Shown here: positions 1 to 7,172 of the stretch, piece after piece
Position numbering within the stretch: the first letter of the stretch is position 1
Layout of the letters: the number at the start of each line of letters is the position of its first letter
NCBI GenBank assembly: GCA_019236485.1
Contig: JAFAIY010000222.1
Span: 1 to 13,245, forward strand
Origin: Comamonas sp.
Lineage (GTDB): Bacteria > Pseudomonadota > Gammaproteobacteria > Burkholderiales > Burkholderiaceae_C
DNA: 13,245 bases
Reading direction: 5' to 3'
Translations under genes and position numbers: made by a program
Notes under the pieces: model-generated
The model's database searches: none
What the model was told of the DNA's origin: nothing
Seen by the model: the letters and a program-made list of their open reading frames with translations, nothing else

Positions 1-284
1 TAGTCCTTGACCAGCACCTCGGGCACATAGCCGTTGACCTGGGGCGCCAGCACGGTGCCGGCGCCGCGCACATAGGCGTTGTCGGTGCTGACCACCGAGC
101 TGTTGAAGGGCCAGAGATTCCAGGCGCGCAGCACCAGCAGGATGCCGGCCAGAGCCACCACGGCCATGATGAGCACGCTGCGCAGCGAAGGCTGGATTTT
201 CTTGGGTGTGGGAGGCAGGGCCGCTTGCGCCGCCGCAGCGGGGGCCGGTGCCGCCTGGGCGGCTTGATTCTGACTGTCGCTCAT
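1..284 (-). CDS. HlyD/EmrA-family membrane fusion protein, N-terminal part (runs off the window)
   Basis: The reading frame opens at an ATG at 284 and stays open to base 1, giving about 94 residues. It begins MSDSQNQAAQAAPAPA, an Ala/Pro/Gln-rich cytoplasmic tail. A single membrane segment follows at about residues 37-55 (VLIMAVVALAGILLVLRAW), and then comes VVSTDNAYVRGAGTVLAPQVNGYV. This TDNAYV...V.GYV block is the usual start of the biotinyl-lipoyl half-motif in EmrA/HlyD periplasmic adaptors. In this family the protein is anchored in the inner membrane and links an inner-membrane exporter to an outer-membrane channel. It starts 16 bases after the stop of the MFS gene, with a purine-rich AAGAGA ahead of the ATG, so it is the third gene of the tetR operon. 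The remainder, with the coiled-coil and beta-barrel domains, is outside the window. Family is sure; substrate cannot be told. Confidence 0.88.
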   Translation of the reverse strand, partial: MSDSQNQAAQAAPAPAAAAQAALPPTPKKIQPSLRSVLIMAVVALAGILLVLRAWNLWPFNSSVVSTDNAYVRGAGTVLAPQVNGYVPEVLVKD

Positions 285-300
285 GCTCGATCTCTTGCTG

Positions 301-2160
301 TTATCCGTTGGAGTTCATTGCCGGCCGCGGCGGCCCTGCAGGCCCGGTTTCGGCCGCCGGCGCAGCCGTTTCCGCTTCGCGCTGCGGCGTGCCGTCCGTG
401 GCCGCTGCGGCCGCGGCCTGGTCGCCGCTTTGCCGCGTCATGGCCCTCAGCATGACCGCCGCCTGGCGCACGCGGGCCGAGGCGCCCAGGCTCCAGAGCA
501 GATACAGCAGCGCTATCGCCGCCGTGAGCGCGAAGACATCGTTGTAGGCGCGCACGCTGGCCTCGCGCCGCACCAGCTGGGACAGTTGCAGCGTGCCCTG
601 GTTGACGCGCAGGCCCGGGTCCACCGTCACCTTGCCGTAGATCTGGTTCTGCAGCTTGAGGCGCTCGGCCACCACCGGGTCGCTGGGGTCGATCTGCGCC
701 ACCAGCGCCACCGAGTACACCTGCTGGCGATGGGTCTGGTAGGTGCTCAGCAGGGCCGAGCCCAGCAGACCGCCCATGGCCTGGGTCATGGAGATCGTGA
801 CGATGGCCGTGAGCATATGGTTGGGGCCGTACTTCAGCCCCTGGATGATGCCGGTCAGCATCAGCGGCCCCATGAAGATGCCGGCGCCCACGGCCAGCAG
901 GAACTGACTGCAGAAGAAATCGCTGGGCCGGTCGAGGCTGGTGCGGTGCAGGTCCAGAAACGCGGCCGTCGCGAACAGCGCAATCGCCGCCAGAATCTGC
1001 CGGCCTATCTGCGGAACCCCAAAAGTGATGGCCGACAGCGCAACACCCACTAGGGTTCCGCCCAGAATCACGCCGAAAAGCGGCTGCATCTGGTCGGGCG
1101 TCATGCCCAGGCTGCGCATCAGCCCCACCATGCCATAGGTCTGCTCGGTGGTCAGAAAGCGCAGCAGCATGGCGCCCAGCACAAAGCGTATGGTCGGCAT
1201 CTGCGCAAACCAGCGCGTGTGCAGCATGGGATGGCGGCGGTGGTGCTCGATATACAGCGCCACGCTCAGCAGCACGATGGAGCCCACCAGCATCCAGGCC
1301 AGCCGCGGCGAATCCAGCCACCACAGCGAATAGCCCTGCACCAGTACCGCGATCAGCAGGCCCAGCCCCGGCACCATGAGGCAGAAGGTGAGGAAGTCCA
1401 GCTTCTCGAACGCCTGGATATACATGCCGGGCGGCAGCTTCAGCGTGACGACGGCCGCAAACGACAGCAGGGCCAGCCCGGCCTCGAAAAGATAGAGGTT
1501 CTGCCACTCGCTGTTGTAGAGCAGGCCCGGCGAGATGATCCAGGCCAGCGGCGTGGCCAGCTGCCCCACCCCTACGCCCAGCACCAGCATCTTCAGCACA
1601 TAGCTGCGCGGCGCGGCCTGCAGCATGTACAGCGTGCTCAGGGACGAGCAGGTCGCAGCGGCCAGGCCGCTGCCGGCACGCAGCAGGATCAGGCTGTCAT
1701 AGCCGCCCAGCACCAGATGCAGCAGGCAGAGCATGGCATAGGCGCCGAGCCCGATCTCGGCAAACAGGCGCATGCCGAACTGCTGGCGGAACTTGTAGAC
1801 CAGCAGATTGGCCGTCATATTGAACATCACATAGGCACCCGAGAGCCAGGCGGCTTCGGTCGCGGTCAGCCCCATCTGGCCCTGGATGGTCGGCAGATTG
1901 GCCGAGAACAGCGCATTGCCCAGACCGCCGGTGAGCGCGATCAGCACCGCGATCAGCCCATAGCAGAGCCGCACCCAGGGGTGGTGATAAGGCATGGCCG
2001 GCGAGCCCGGGAGCGCAGGCTTTTCATGCTCGGCCCAGTCGGGCGGGCGGCGCAACAGGACGACCGGCGCCTGGGGGATGGCGGGAGTCGAGCTGCTCGT
2101 GGAGGCCGGCGCCTGGGATTGGGTATCGCCCGCCTGGGCTTGTGCGGCAGCCTGGCTCAT
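301..2160 (-). CDS. MFS exporter of the DHA2 (14-TMS, EmrB-like) type
   Basis: This 619-residue protein has an Ala/Gln/Ser/Pro-rich cytoplasmic N-terminus of about 60 residues. A long series of hydrophobic helices follows, consistent with 14 membrane segments, starting near VRLCYGLIAVLIALTGGLGN. The block SANLPTIQGQMGLTATEAAWLSGAYVMF resembles the helix 1-2 region of DHA2 drug:H+ antiporters (canonical LP.I...L......W...aY.L). The loop 2-3 motif A is degenerate (VYKFRQQFGMRLF instead of G.LaDR.GRr). The C-terminal 50 residues are hydrophilic and Ala/Pro-rich. The ATG at 2160 begins 6 bases after the tetR stop, and a membrane fusion protein gene follows at once, so the likely assembly is an EmrAB-like pump across both membranes. 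No outer-membrane factor gene is in view. The family is well supported; the substrate is unknown. Confidence 0.9.
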   Translation of the reverse strand: MSQAAAQAQAGDTQSQAPASTSSSTPAIPQAPVVLLRRPPDWAEHEKPALPGSPAMPYHHPWVRLCYGLIAVLIALTGGLGNALFSANLPTIQGQMGLTATEAAWLSGAYVMFNMTANLLVYKFRQQFGMRLFAEIGLGAYAMLCLLHLVLGGYDSLILLRAGSGLAAATCSSLSTLYMLQAAPRSYVLKMLVLGVGVGQLATPLAWIISPGLLYNSEWQNLYLFEAGLALLSFAAVVTLKLPPGMYIQAFEKLDFLTFCLMVPGLGLLIAVLVQGYSLWWLDSPRLAWMLVGSIVLLSVALYIEHHRRHPMLHTRWFAQMPTIRFVLGAMLLRFLTTEQTYGMVGLMRSLGMTPDQMQPLFGVILGGTLVGVALSAITFGVPQIGRQILAAIALFATAAFLDLHRTSLDRPSDFFCSQFLLAVGAGIFMGPLMLTGIIQGLKYGPNHMLTAIVTISMTQAMGGLLGSALLSTYQTHRQQVYSVALVAQIDPSDPVVAERLKLQNQIYGKVTVDPGLRVNQGTLQLSQLVRREASVRAYNDVFALTAAIALLYLLWSLGASARVRQAAVMLRAMTRQSGDQAAAAAATDGTPQREAETAAPAAETGPAGPPRPAMNSNG

Positions 2161-2166
2161 GCTCTA

Positions 2167-2724
2167 TCAGGCCTTGAGTCCGTCCAGAATGATTTGCAGC
2201 GCGCGGCGGGCCAGCTGTTTGCGCTGTGCCGGCGTCTCGCCACGCAGCGCGCCGCCGAGCATACCGAAGATCAGGGACAGCTCCTTGGCATTCAGCGGCT
2301 GTTTGCACAGGCCCTTGGCCGCGGCGCGCTGCATGGGCTCCTCGAACACCGCCCACATCTGCTGGCGCGCCTGGGCCACGACTTCGTCGCCGCGCTCCAC
2401 GGCACGCCAGTAATCGACCAGCGTGGCCGAGACCGCAATGCGCTCCGCAACCATGGCCAGCAGCTTGAAGAAGGCCTCGTCATCGTCGCGCAGCTCCTGC
2501 GCGGCCTTGCGCGTTTTTTCCACGGAGCGCTCCAGCAGCGCCAGCATGATGGCGCGCCGGTCGGGAAACTGGCGGTACAGGGTGGCGCGGCCGACCTGGG
2601 CGCGCTCGACCACCAGGTCCAGCGGCGCCGTCACCCCATGTTCGGCAAACACGGCATCGGCCGCATCCAGCAACTGGGCGCGGCGTTCGGCGGCGGAAGG
2701 ACGAGGTGGGCACATGGCCGCCAT
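2167..2724 (-). CDS. TetR-family transcriptional repressor of the efflux operon
   Basis: With the ATG at 2724 the protein is 185 residues. The N-terminal helix-turn-helix is typical: RRAQLLDAADAVFAEHG, then the recognition helix region VGRATLYRQFPDRRAIMLALLE at about residues 43-64. The C-terminal part is the variable helical ligand-binding domain (VDYWRAVERGDEVVAQARQQ). The frame is also open from a TTG at 2754, but that start would put the whole 20-bp palindrome (2726-2745) inside the coding region. I therefore prefer the ATG at 2724, or the ATG at 2715. No clear Shine-Dalgarno sequence precedes either one, so a short or leaderless message is possible. The gene is followed after 6 bases by the MFS exporter, the standard arrangement for a local repressor of a pump. 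Ligand unknown. Confidence 0.9.
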   Translation of the reverse strand: MAAMCPPRPSAAERRAQLLDAADAVFAEHGVTAPLDLVVERAQVGRATLYRQFPDRRAIMLALLERSVEKTRKAAQELRDDDEAFFKLLAMVAERIAVSATLVDYWRAVERGDEVVAQARQQMWAVFEEPMQRAAAKGLCKQPLNAKELSLIFGMLGGALRGETPAQRKQLARRALQIILDGLKA

Positions 2725-2725
2725 T

Positions 2726-2745
2726 ATCGGACAAATTTGTCCGAT
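2726..2745. promoter_or_regulatory. Perfect 20-bp palindrome, probable TetR operator
   Basis: ATCGGACAAATTTGTCCGAT reads identically on both strands, with no mismatch and no spacer. It ends one base before the ATG at 2724 of tetR. On the minus strand a possible -35 (TTGAAT, 2754-2749) lies just upstream, with TCCGAT or GATAAT as weak -10 candidates at its downstream edge, so a bound dimer would cover the promoter. Length, symmetry and position match TetR-family operators; autoregulation of tetR and the pump is inferred. Confidence 0.8.
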
Positions 2746-2767
2746 TTTATTCAAAGTGAAGCTCTTC

Positions 2768-2786
2768 CCCCTGCGCGGGACAGGGG
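2768..2786 (-). other. Short GC hairpin between the pseudouridine synthase gene and tetR
   Basis: CCCCTG and CAGGGG can pair as a 6-bp stem around a 7-base loop, 18 bases after the stop of the pseudouridine synthase gene. It is not followed by a T-run on the minus strand, so it is at best a weak terminator or an end-stabilising structure. Confidence 0.3.
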
Positions 2787-2804
2787 CGTCATGGGGCTGT
2801 CACT

Positions 2805-3722
2805 TCAGGCCTCGGGCAGAGGGTCGAGGCTGCGCCGACTCAGGAATTCGCGCTGCGCTCCGCTCAGCGGGTCGGCAAAAGCCAGGCTGCGCGCCAGCAA
2901 CTGCAGCGGCCGGGAAAAGTCGCCGGGCTCCGGGTCGTTGACCTCGGGATAGAAAGCGTCGCCCCTGAGCCCCAGGCCCAGCGCCGCCATATGCACGCGC
3001 AGCTGATGGCGCTTGCCGGACACGGGAGTGAGCCGGTAGCGCGCCCAGGCCGCGTTGTGCTCGATGATTTCCATCAGCGTGCGGCTATTGGGCTCACCCG
3101 CGACCTCGTGCATGCGGAAGAAATGCCCGCTCTCCTCCATGCGGCTTGCATGCTCGCGCGGAAACAGCAGGTCCGCACGGTATGGCGCCACAGCCTCGTA
3201 GACCTTGTGGATGGCCCGGTCGCGGAACAGCGCCTGGTAGATGCCGCGGGTCGCGCGCTGCACCGAGAACACCACCAGGCCCGCCGTGTCGCGGTCTATG
3301 CGATGAATCGGCGACAGCTCGGGCAGATCGAACTCGCGCTTGAGCCGCACCAGCAGCGTGTTCTGCAGATACTGGCCGGCCGGCACCACGGGCAGGAAAT
3401 GCGGCTTGTCGGCCACCAGCAGATGCTCGTCGCGCCACAGGACTTGCGCCTCGAAAGGGATGGAGGGCTCGGCCTCCAGCTCGCGGTAGTAGTAATAGCG
3501 CAGGCCCGGAGTGAAGCCCGTGCCCGGCCCTGCCCGCTCTCCCGTTTCGCTGACCACCTCGCCCGCGGCCATGCGGCGCAGCCAGTCGGCACGGCCGACC
3601 GCGGGCAGGCGCAAACAGAGGAAATCGATCAGCAAACCCTGGCCCTGGCTGGGCAGGACCACGCAGCTGGGGCTGACTCCGTCGCGCAGCGGCAGGACCT
3701 TGGGATCGTGAGAGTTATGCAT
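2805..3722 (-). CDS. RluA-family RNA pseudouridine synthase
   Basis: This 305-residue protein carries the RluA catalytic block SPIHRIDRDTAGLVVFS, with the catalytic aspartate at D143 (HRID). It also has the upstream family block LWRDEHLLVADKPHFLPVVP and the C-terminal GKRHQLRVHMAALGLGLRGDAFYP, which matches the R-L-R-x-H and GD..Y signatures. It should isomerise a uridine in rRNA or tRNA to pseudouridine. The N-terminal 75 residues only faintly resemble an S4 domain. The frame is open upstream to 3791, but that would overlap the dnaE2 stop. I chose the ATG at 3722 (MHNSHDPKVLPLRDG), where the conserved protein seems to begin; ATG 3749 is an alternative and neither has a strong ribosome binding site. 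It lies 65 bp after dnaE2 with no recognisable terminator between. The family is sure; the specific RNA target is not. Confidence 0.9.
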   Translation of the reverse strand: MHNSHDPKVLPLRDGVSPSCVVLPSQGQGLLIDFLCLRLPAVGRADWLRRMAAGEVVSETGERAGPGTGFTPGLRYYYYRELEAEPSIPFEAQVLWRDEHLLVADKPHFLPVVPAGQYLQNTLLVRLKREFDLPELSPIHRIDRDTAGLVVFSVQRATRGIYQALFRDRAIHKVYEAVAPYRADLLFPREHASRMEESGHFFRMHEVAGEPNSRTLMEIIEHNAAWARYRLTPVSGKRHQLRVHMAALGLGLRGDAFYPEVNDPEPGDFSRPLQLLARSLAFADPLSGAQREFLSRRSLDPLPEA

Positions 3723-3787
3723 GGCGCGGGATTTTAGTGCCCGGCCCATACCCGTCGCAGCCCCGACCAAGCGGCGCCGCATGCGCC

Positions 3788-6700
3788 TCAATGAAAATCC
3801 CGGCTGTTCAGTCCCACTTCGGCAAAACGCCCTAGCCAGCGCGTCATATCCCTGGCCTTCAGCACTACCAGATGATGAGCGGCCGGCGCGCTGCCAGCCT
3901 GGGGCGGAGGCAGATCTTCCTCCAATTCCGCGGCCTCCAGCTGCGGCGCGCTGCTGCGCTGCCAGATGCCTTCCACGGCCAGCAGGCGCGAGGCCAGCAG
4001 CGGCGCCTGCCAGCGCGCAAAGCTCTGGCTCCAGACCACCAGATTGACGACCCCGGTTTCATCTTCCAGCGTGATGAACAGCGTGCCATTGGCCGTGGGC
4101 GGGCGCTGGCGCACGGTGACTATGCCGCAGGCCCTGACCTTCTGGCCGGGCAGCATCTGGCGCAGCTCCACGGCAGTGCGCAGGCCGTGGCGGGCCAGCC
4201 GGGGGCGCAGCAAGGCCAGGGGATGGCGGCGCAGGCTCAGGCCCGTGGCCGCGTAGTCGAACATGATTTCCTCGCCCTCCTTGGCCGGCGGCAGCTCCAG
4301 GCGTGGCTCATGGATGGGCACGCCCGCGAACAGCGGCGGCATAGCCGCCTGGGCCGCCGCGTCCCACATCTGCTGGCGCCTGTGGCCGGCCAGACTGCGC
4401 AGCGCATCGGCCGCGGCCAGGGCTTCGATATCCGCCTTGTCCAACCTGGCCCGGATCGCCAGATCGGCCACATCGGCCCAGGGGGCCTGGGCCGCCTGCT
4501 CCTCTATGCGCAATGCGGCGGCCCGACCCAGTTTCGCGACACGGTTCAGCCCCAGCCGTACCGCAGGCTGGGGCTGAGCCACGCCGCGTATGGGGGCCAG
4601 CGGTTCTTCCAGCGTGCAGCGCCAGCGGCTGTGGCAGACATCGACCGGCAGCACGCGCACGCCATGGCGGCGCGCATCCTGCACCAGCTGCGATGGCGAG
4701 TAAAAGCCCATGGGCTGGGCATTGAGCAGGGCCTGCAGAAAAACCGCGGGCTCGTGGCGCTTGAGCCAGGCACTCGCATAGGCCAGCAGGGCAAAACTGT
4801 AAGCATGGCTTTCGGGGAAGCCGTATTCGCCAAAGCCCAGCATCTGCTGAAAGATGGCCTGGGCGAACTCCAGACGATATCCGTGCGCGAGCATGCCGCC
4901 TATAAGCTCGTCCTTGAAGCGGTGCACGCCGCCCTTGCGCTTCCAGGCAGCCATGGAGCGGCGCAGCTCATCGGCCCTGCCCGCTGAAAAGCCCGCGGCC
5001 TCAATGGCGATCTGCATCACCTGCTCCTGAAAAATGGGCACACCCAGCGTGCGCTTGAGTGCCTTTTCCAAATCAGGGTTTTCCAGTTTCAGGGCCATCC
5101 CCCTGCGCTCGCGCTCGCGCGCCAGCAGATAGGGATGGACCATGCCGCCCTGGATCGGCCCGGGCCGCACGATCGCGACCTCGACCACCAGGTCGTAGAA
5201 CTTGCGCGGCAACAGGCGCGGCAGCATGCTCATCTGGGCACGGCTCTCGATCTGGAAAGTGCCCACGGTATCGGCCTCGCAGATCATGGCGTAGGTCGCA
5301 GGGTCGTCCGGCGGGATCTGGTGCAGTTCCCAGGGCTCGCCGCGCCAGCGGGCCCGCTCGTCGAGCGCATTGCGCAGCACGGTGAGCATGCCCAGCGCCA
5401 GCACATCGACCTTGAGCAGGCCCACCACATCCAGATCGTCCTTGTCCCACTGAATCACGGAGCGACCGACCATGGCCGCGGGCTCCACGGGCACCAGACG
5501 CGTGAGCCTGCCCTCGGTGAGCACAAAGCCGCCCACATGCTGGCTCAGGTGGCGCGGGCAGTCCTTGAGCTGCCAGGCCAGCTCTATCCACAGCCGCAAC
5601 TGCAGCGCGGTCACGGCGCAGGCTTTCTCCTCGGCCAGCACCTGGGCCTCCATGAACTTGCGCTCCACCCAGTCTTCGGGCAGGGCCTCTGGAGCCTCCG
5701 CGCCATCGCCCGGCTCGACCTTCCCGGCCTCGGCCTGTGCATGTTCACTGAACCAGTACTGGCCCTTGGCCAGCGCGTCTATCAGAGCCGCATCCATGCC
5801 CAGGGCCTTGCCCACATCGCGCAGCGCGCTGCGGCTGCGCCAGCAGCTGACCACGGCCGTGATCGCGGCCCGCTCGCGCCCGTATTTGCTGTAGATGTAC
5901 TGGATCACCTCTTCGCGCCGCGCATGCTCGAAGTCCACATCGATATCCGGGGGCTCGCTGCGCTCCTTGCTGATAAAGCGCTCGAACAGCAGATGGTTGC
6001 CCTCGGGGTTCACCGCCGTGATGCCCAGGCAGTAGCACACGGCCGAATTCGCGGCCGAGCCGCGCCCCTGGCACAGAATGCCGACGCTGCGCGCATAGCG
6101 CACGATGTCGTGCACGGTCAGGAAGTACATCTCGTACTCCTCATCGGCGATCAGCTCCAGCTCCTTGAGCAGCTGGGTATGCACCGCCTCGGGAATGCCT
6201 TGCGGATAGCGGCCCGCCGCGCCCTCCCAGGTCAGCCAGGCCAGGGTCTGGGTGGCCGTCATGCCGGGCAGCACGCTTTCCTGCGGATAGTGGTAGCGGA
6301 TCTCGTCTAGGCTGAAGCTGCAACGCTCGGCCAGGGCCAGCGTCGCCTCCAGCATGGACTTGGGATAGAGCGAGGCCAGGCGCAGGCGCGAGCGCAGATG
6401 TCGCTCGGCATTGGGCTGCAGCGCAAAGCCGCATTCGGCCACCGTGCGGCCCAGGCGGATGGCCGTCACCACATCCTGCAGCGGCTTGCGCGAGCGCGCA
6501 TGCATATGCACATCGCCGCAGGCCAGCAGCCGCAGGCCCAGTGCGGCGCCCGCCTGCTGCAAGGTCTGCAGCCACAGGCTGTCATCGGGCGCCAGATGCA
6601 GCTCCACGCCCAGCCATGCGGATTTCGGCTCCAAACAGGCCACAGCCCTTGCCAGGCTTGCGGTGACAGCTTCCAGATCCGAAGCATCCAGCGCGCTGCG

Positions 6701-7165
6701 CTGCGGCAGCAACAGGCATTCGCAGCCCTGCTGCAGCAGCTGCCAGGGACTGGCCTCGTCCACCATATATTCACCTTTGGCCGCGCGGCCGCGCGCGGCC
6801 GTGATGAATTCGCAGAGATTGCCCCAGCCCTGCAGATCGCGCACCAGGGCCACGATGCGCAGCGGCCCCCAGGCGAACTCGCTGCCATGGATCAGATGCA
6901 GGCCGCAGTCCCTGGCCGCCTCATGGGCGCGCACGGCGCCGGCCACCGAGCATTCATCGGTGAGCGCCAGCGCCGCATAGCCCAGGCTTTTGGCGCGGTG
7001 CACCAGCTCGGCCGGCGCCGAGGCACCGCGCAGAAAGCTGAAATGCGAGAGGCAGTGCAGCTCCGCATAGGCCAGCGGCCCACTGCCCATGCCTTGGGCC
7101 ATGGGGACGGCGGGCGTCGCGGCCGGCGGCGGCGCAACGGCGATGGGCGCAAGAACTTCGACCAT
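3788..7165 (-). CDS. dnaE2: Error-prone DNA polymerase DnaE2 (ImuC)
   Basis: This 1125-residue C-family polymerase is the catalytic member of the ImuA-ImuB-DnaE2 SOS mutasome, which copies past DNA lesions. The PHP domain opens with AYAELHCLSHFSFLRGAS (about residues 32-49), the version typical of DnaE2. The palm has CQGRGSAANSAVCYCLG near residue 366 and the catalytic PDIDVDF at residues 406-412 (aspartates 407 and 409). Further on are GTFQIESRAQMSMLPRLLP, VRPGPIQGGMVHPYL and FPESHAYSFALLAYASAWLK. The C-terminus has an OB-fold block, VRACGIVTVRQRPPTANGT, and ends in ARDMTRWLGRFAEVGLNSRDFH. The frame is open a further 156 codons upstream, but that part overlaps imuB in another frame and is not DnaE2-like. 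The ATG at 7165, 7 bases after the imuB stop, is preferred; ATG 7102 is also possible. Length is normal for the family. Confidence 0.96.
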   Translation of the reverse strand: MVEVLAPIAVAPPPAATPAVPMAQGMGSGPLAYAELHCLSHFSFLRGASAPAELVHRAKSLGYAALALTDECSVAGAVRAHEAARDCGLHLIHGSEFAWGPLRIVALVRDLQGWGNLCEFITAARGRAAKGEYMVDEASPWQLLQQGCECLLLPQRSALDASDLEAVTASLARAVACLEPKSAWLGVELHLAPDDSLWLQTLQQAGAALGLRLLACGDVHMHARSRKPLQDVVTAIRLGRTVAECGFALQPNAERHLRSRLRLASLYPKSMLEATLALAERCSFSLDEIRYHYPQESVLPGMTATQTLAWLTWEGAAGRYPQGIPEAVHTQLLKELELIADEEYEMYFLTVHDIVRYARSVGILCQGRGSAANSAVCYCLGITAVNPEGNHLLFERFISKERSEPPDIDVDFEHARREEVIQYIYSKYGRERAAITAVVSCWRSRSALRDVGKALGMDAALIDALAKGQYWFSEHAQAEAGKVEPGDGAEAPEALPEDWVERKFMEAQVLAEEKACAVTALQLRLWIELAWQLKDCPRHLSQHVGGFVLTEGRLTRLVPVEPAAMVGRSVIQWDKDDLDVVGLLKVDVLALGMLTVLRNALDERARWRGEPWELHQIPPDDPATYAMICEADTVGTFQIESRAQMSMLPRLLPRKFYDLVVEVAIVRPGPIQGGMVHPYLLARERERRGMALKLENPDLEKALKRTLGVPIFQEQVMQIAIEAAGFSAGRADELRRSMAAWKRKGGVHRFKDELIGGMLAHGYRLEFAQAIFQQMLGFGEYGFPESHAYSFALLAYASAWLKRHEPAVFLQALLNAQPMGFYSPSQLVQDARRHGVRVLPVDVCHSRWRCTLEEPLAPIRGVAQPQPAVRLGLNRVAKLGRAAALRIEEQAAQAPWADVADLAIRARLDKADIEALAAADALRSLAGHRRQQMWDAAAQAAMPPLFAGVPIHEPRLELPPAKEGEEIMFDYAATGLSLRRHPLALLRPRLARHGLRTAVELRQMLPGQKVRACGIVTVRQRPPTANGTLFITLEDETGVVNLVVWSQSFARWQAPLLASRLLAVEGIWQRSSAPQLEAAELEEDLPPPQAGSAPAAHHLVVLKARDMTRWLGRFAEVGLNSRDFH

Positions 7166-7172
7166 GGCCGGC

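Noticed and set aside
2725..2754. TTG start for tetR at 2754
   Set aside because: It would place the perfect palindrome inside the coding sequence, encoding a non-conserved leader. The ATG at 2724 gives a normal TetR N-terminus.
1219..2952. Long plus-strand open frame of 577 codons
   Set aside because: It runs antisense to the MFS exporter and tetR. Its product is rich in Gln, Arg, His and Gly with no recognisable domain, as expected of an antisense frame in GC-rich coding DNA.
3723..3791. Upstream extension of the pseudouridine synthase gene to 3791
   Set aside because: It overlaps the end of dnaE2 and adds an Arg-rich stretch unlike the family. ATG 3749 cannot be fully excluded.
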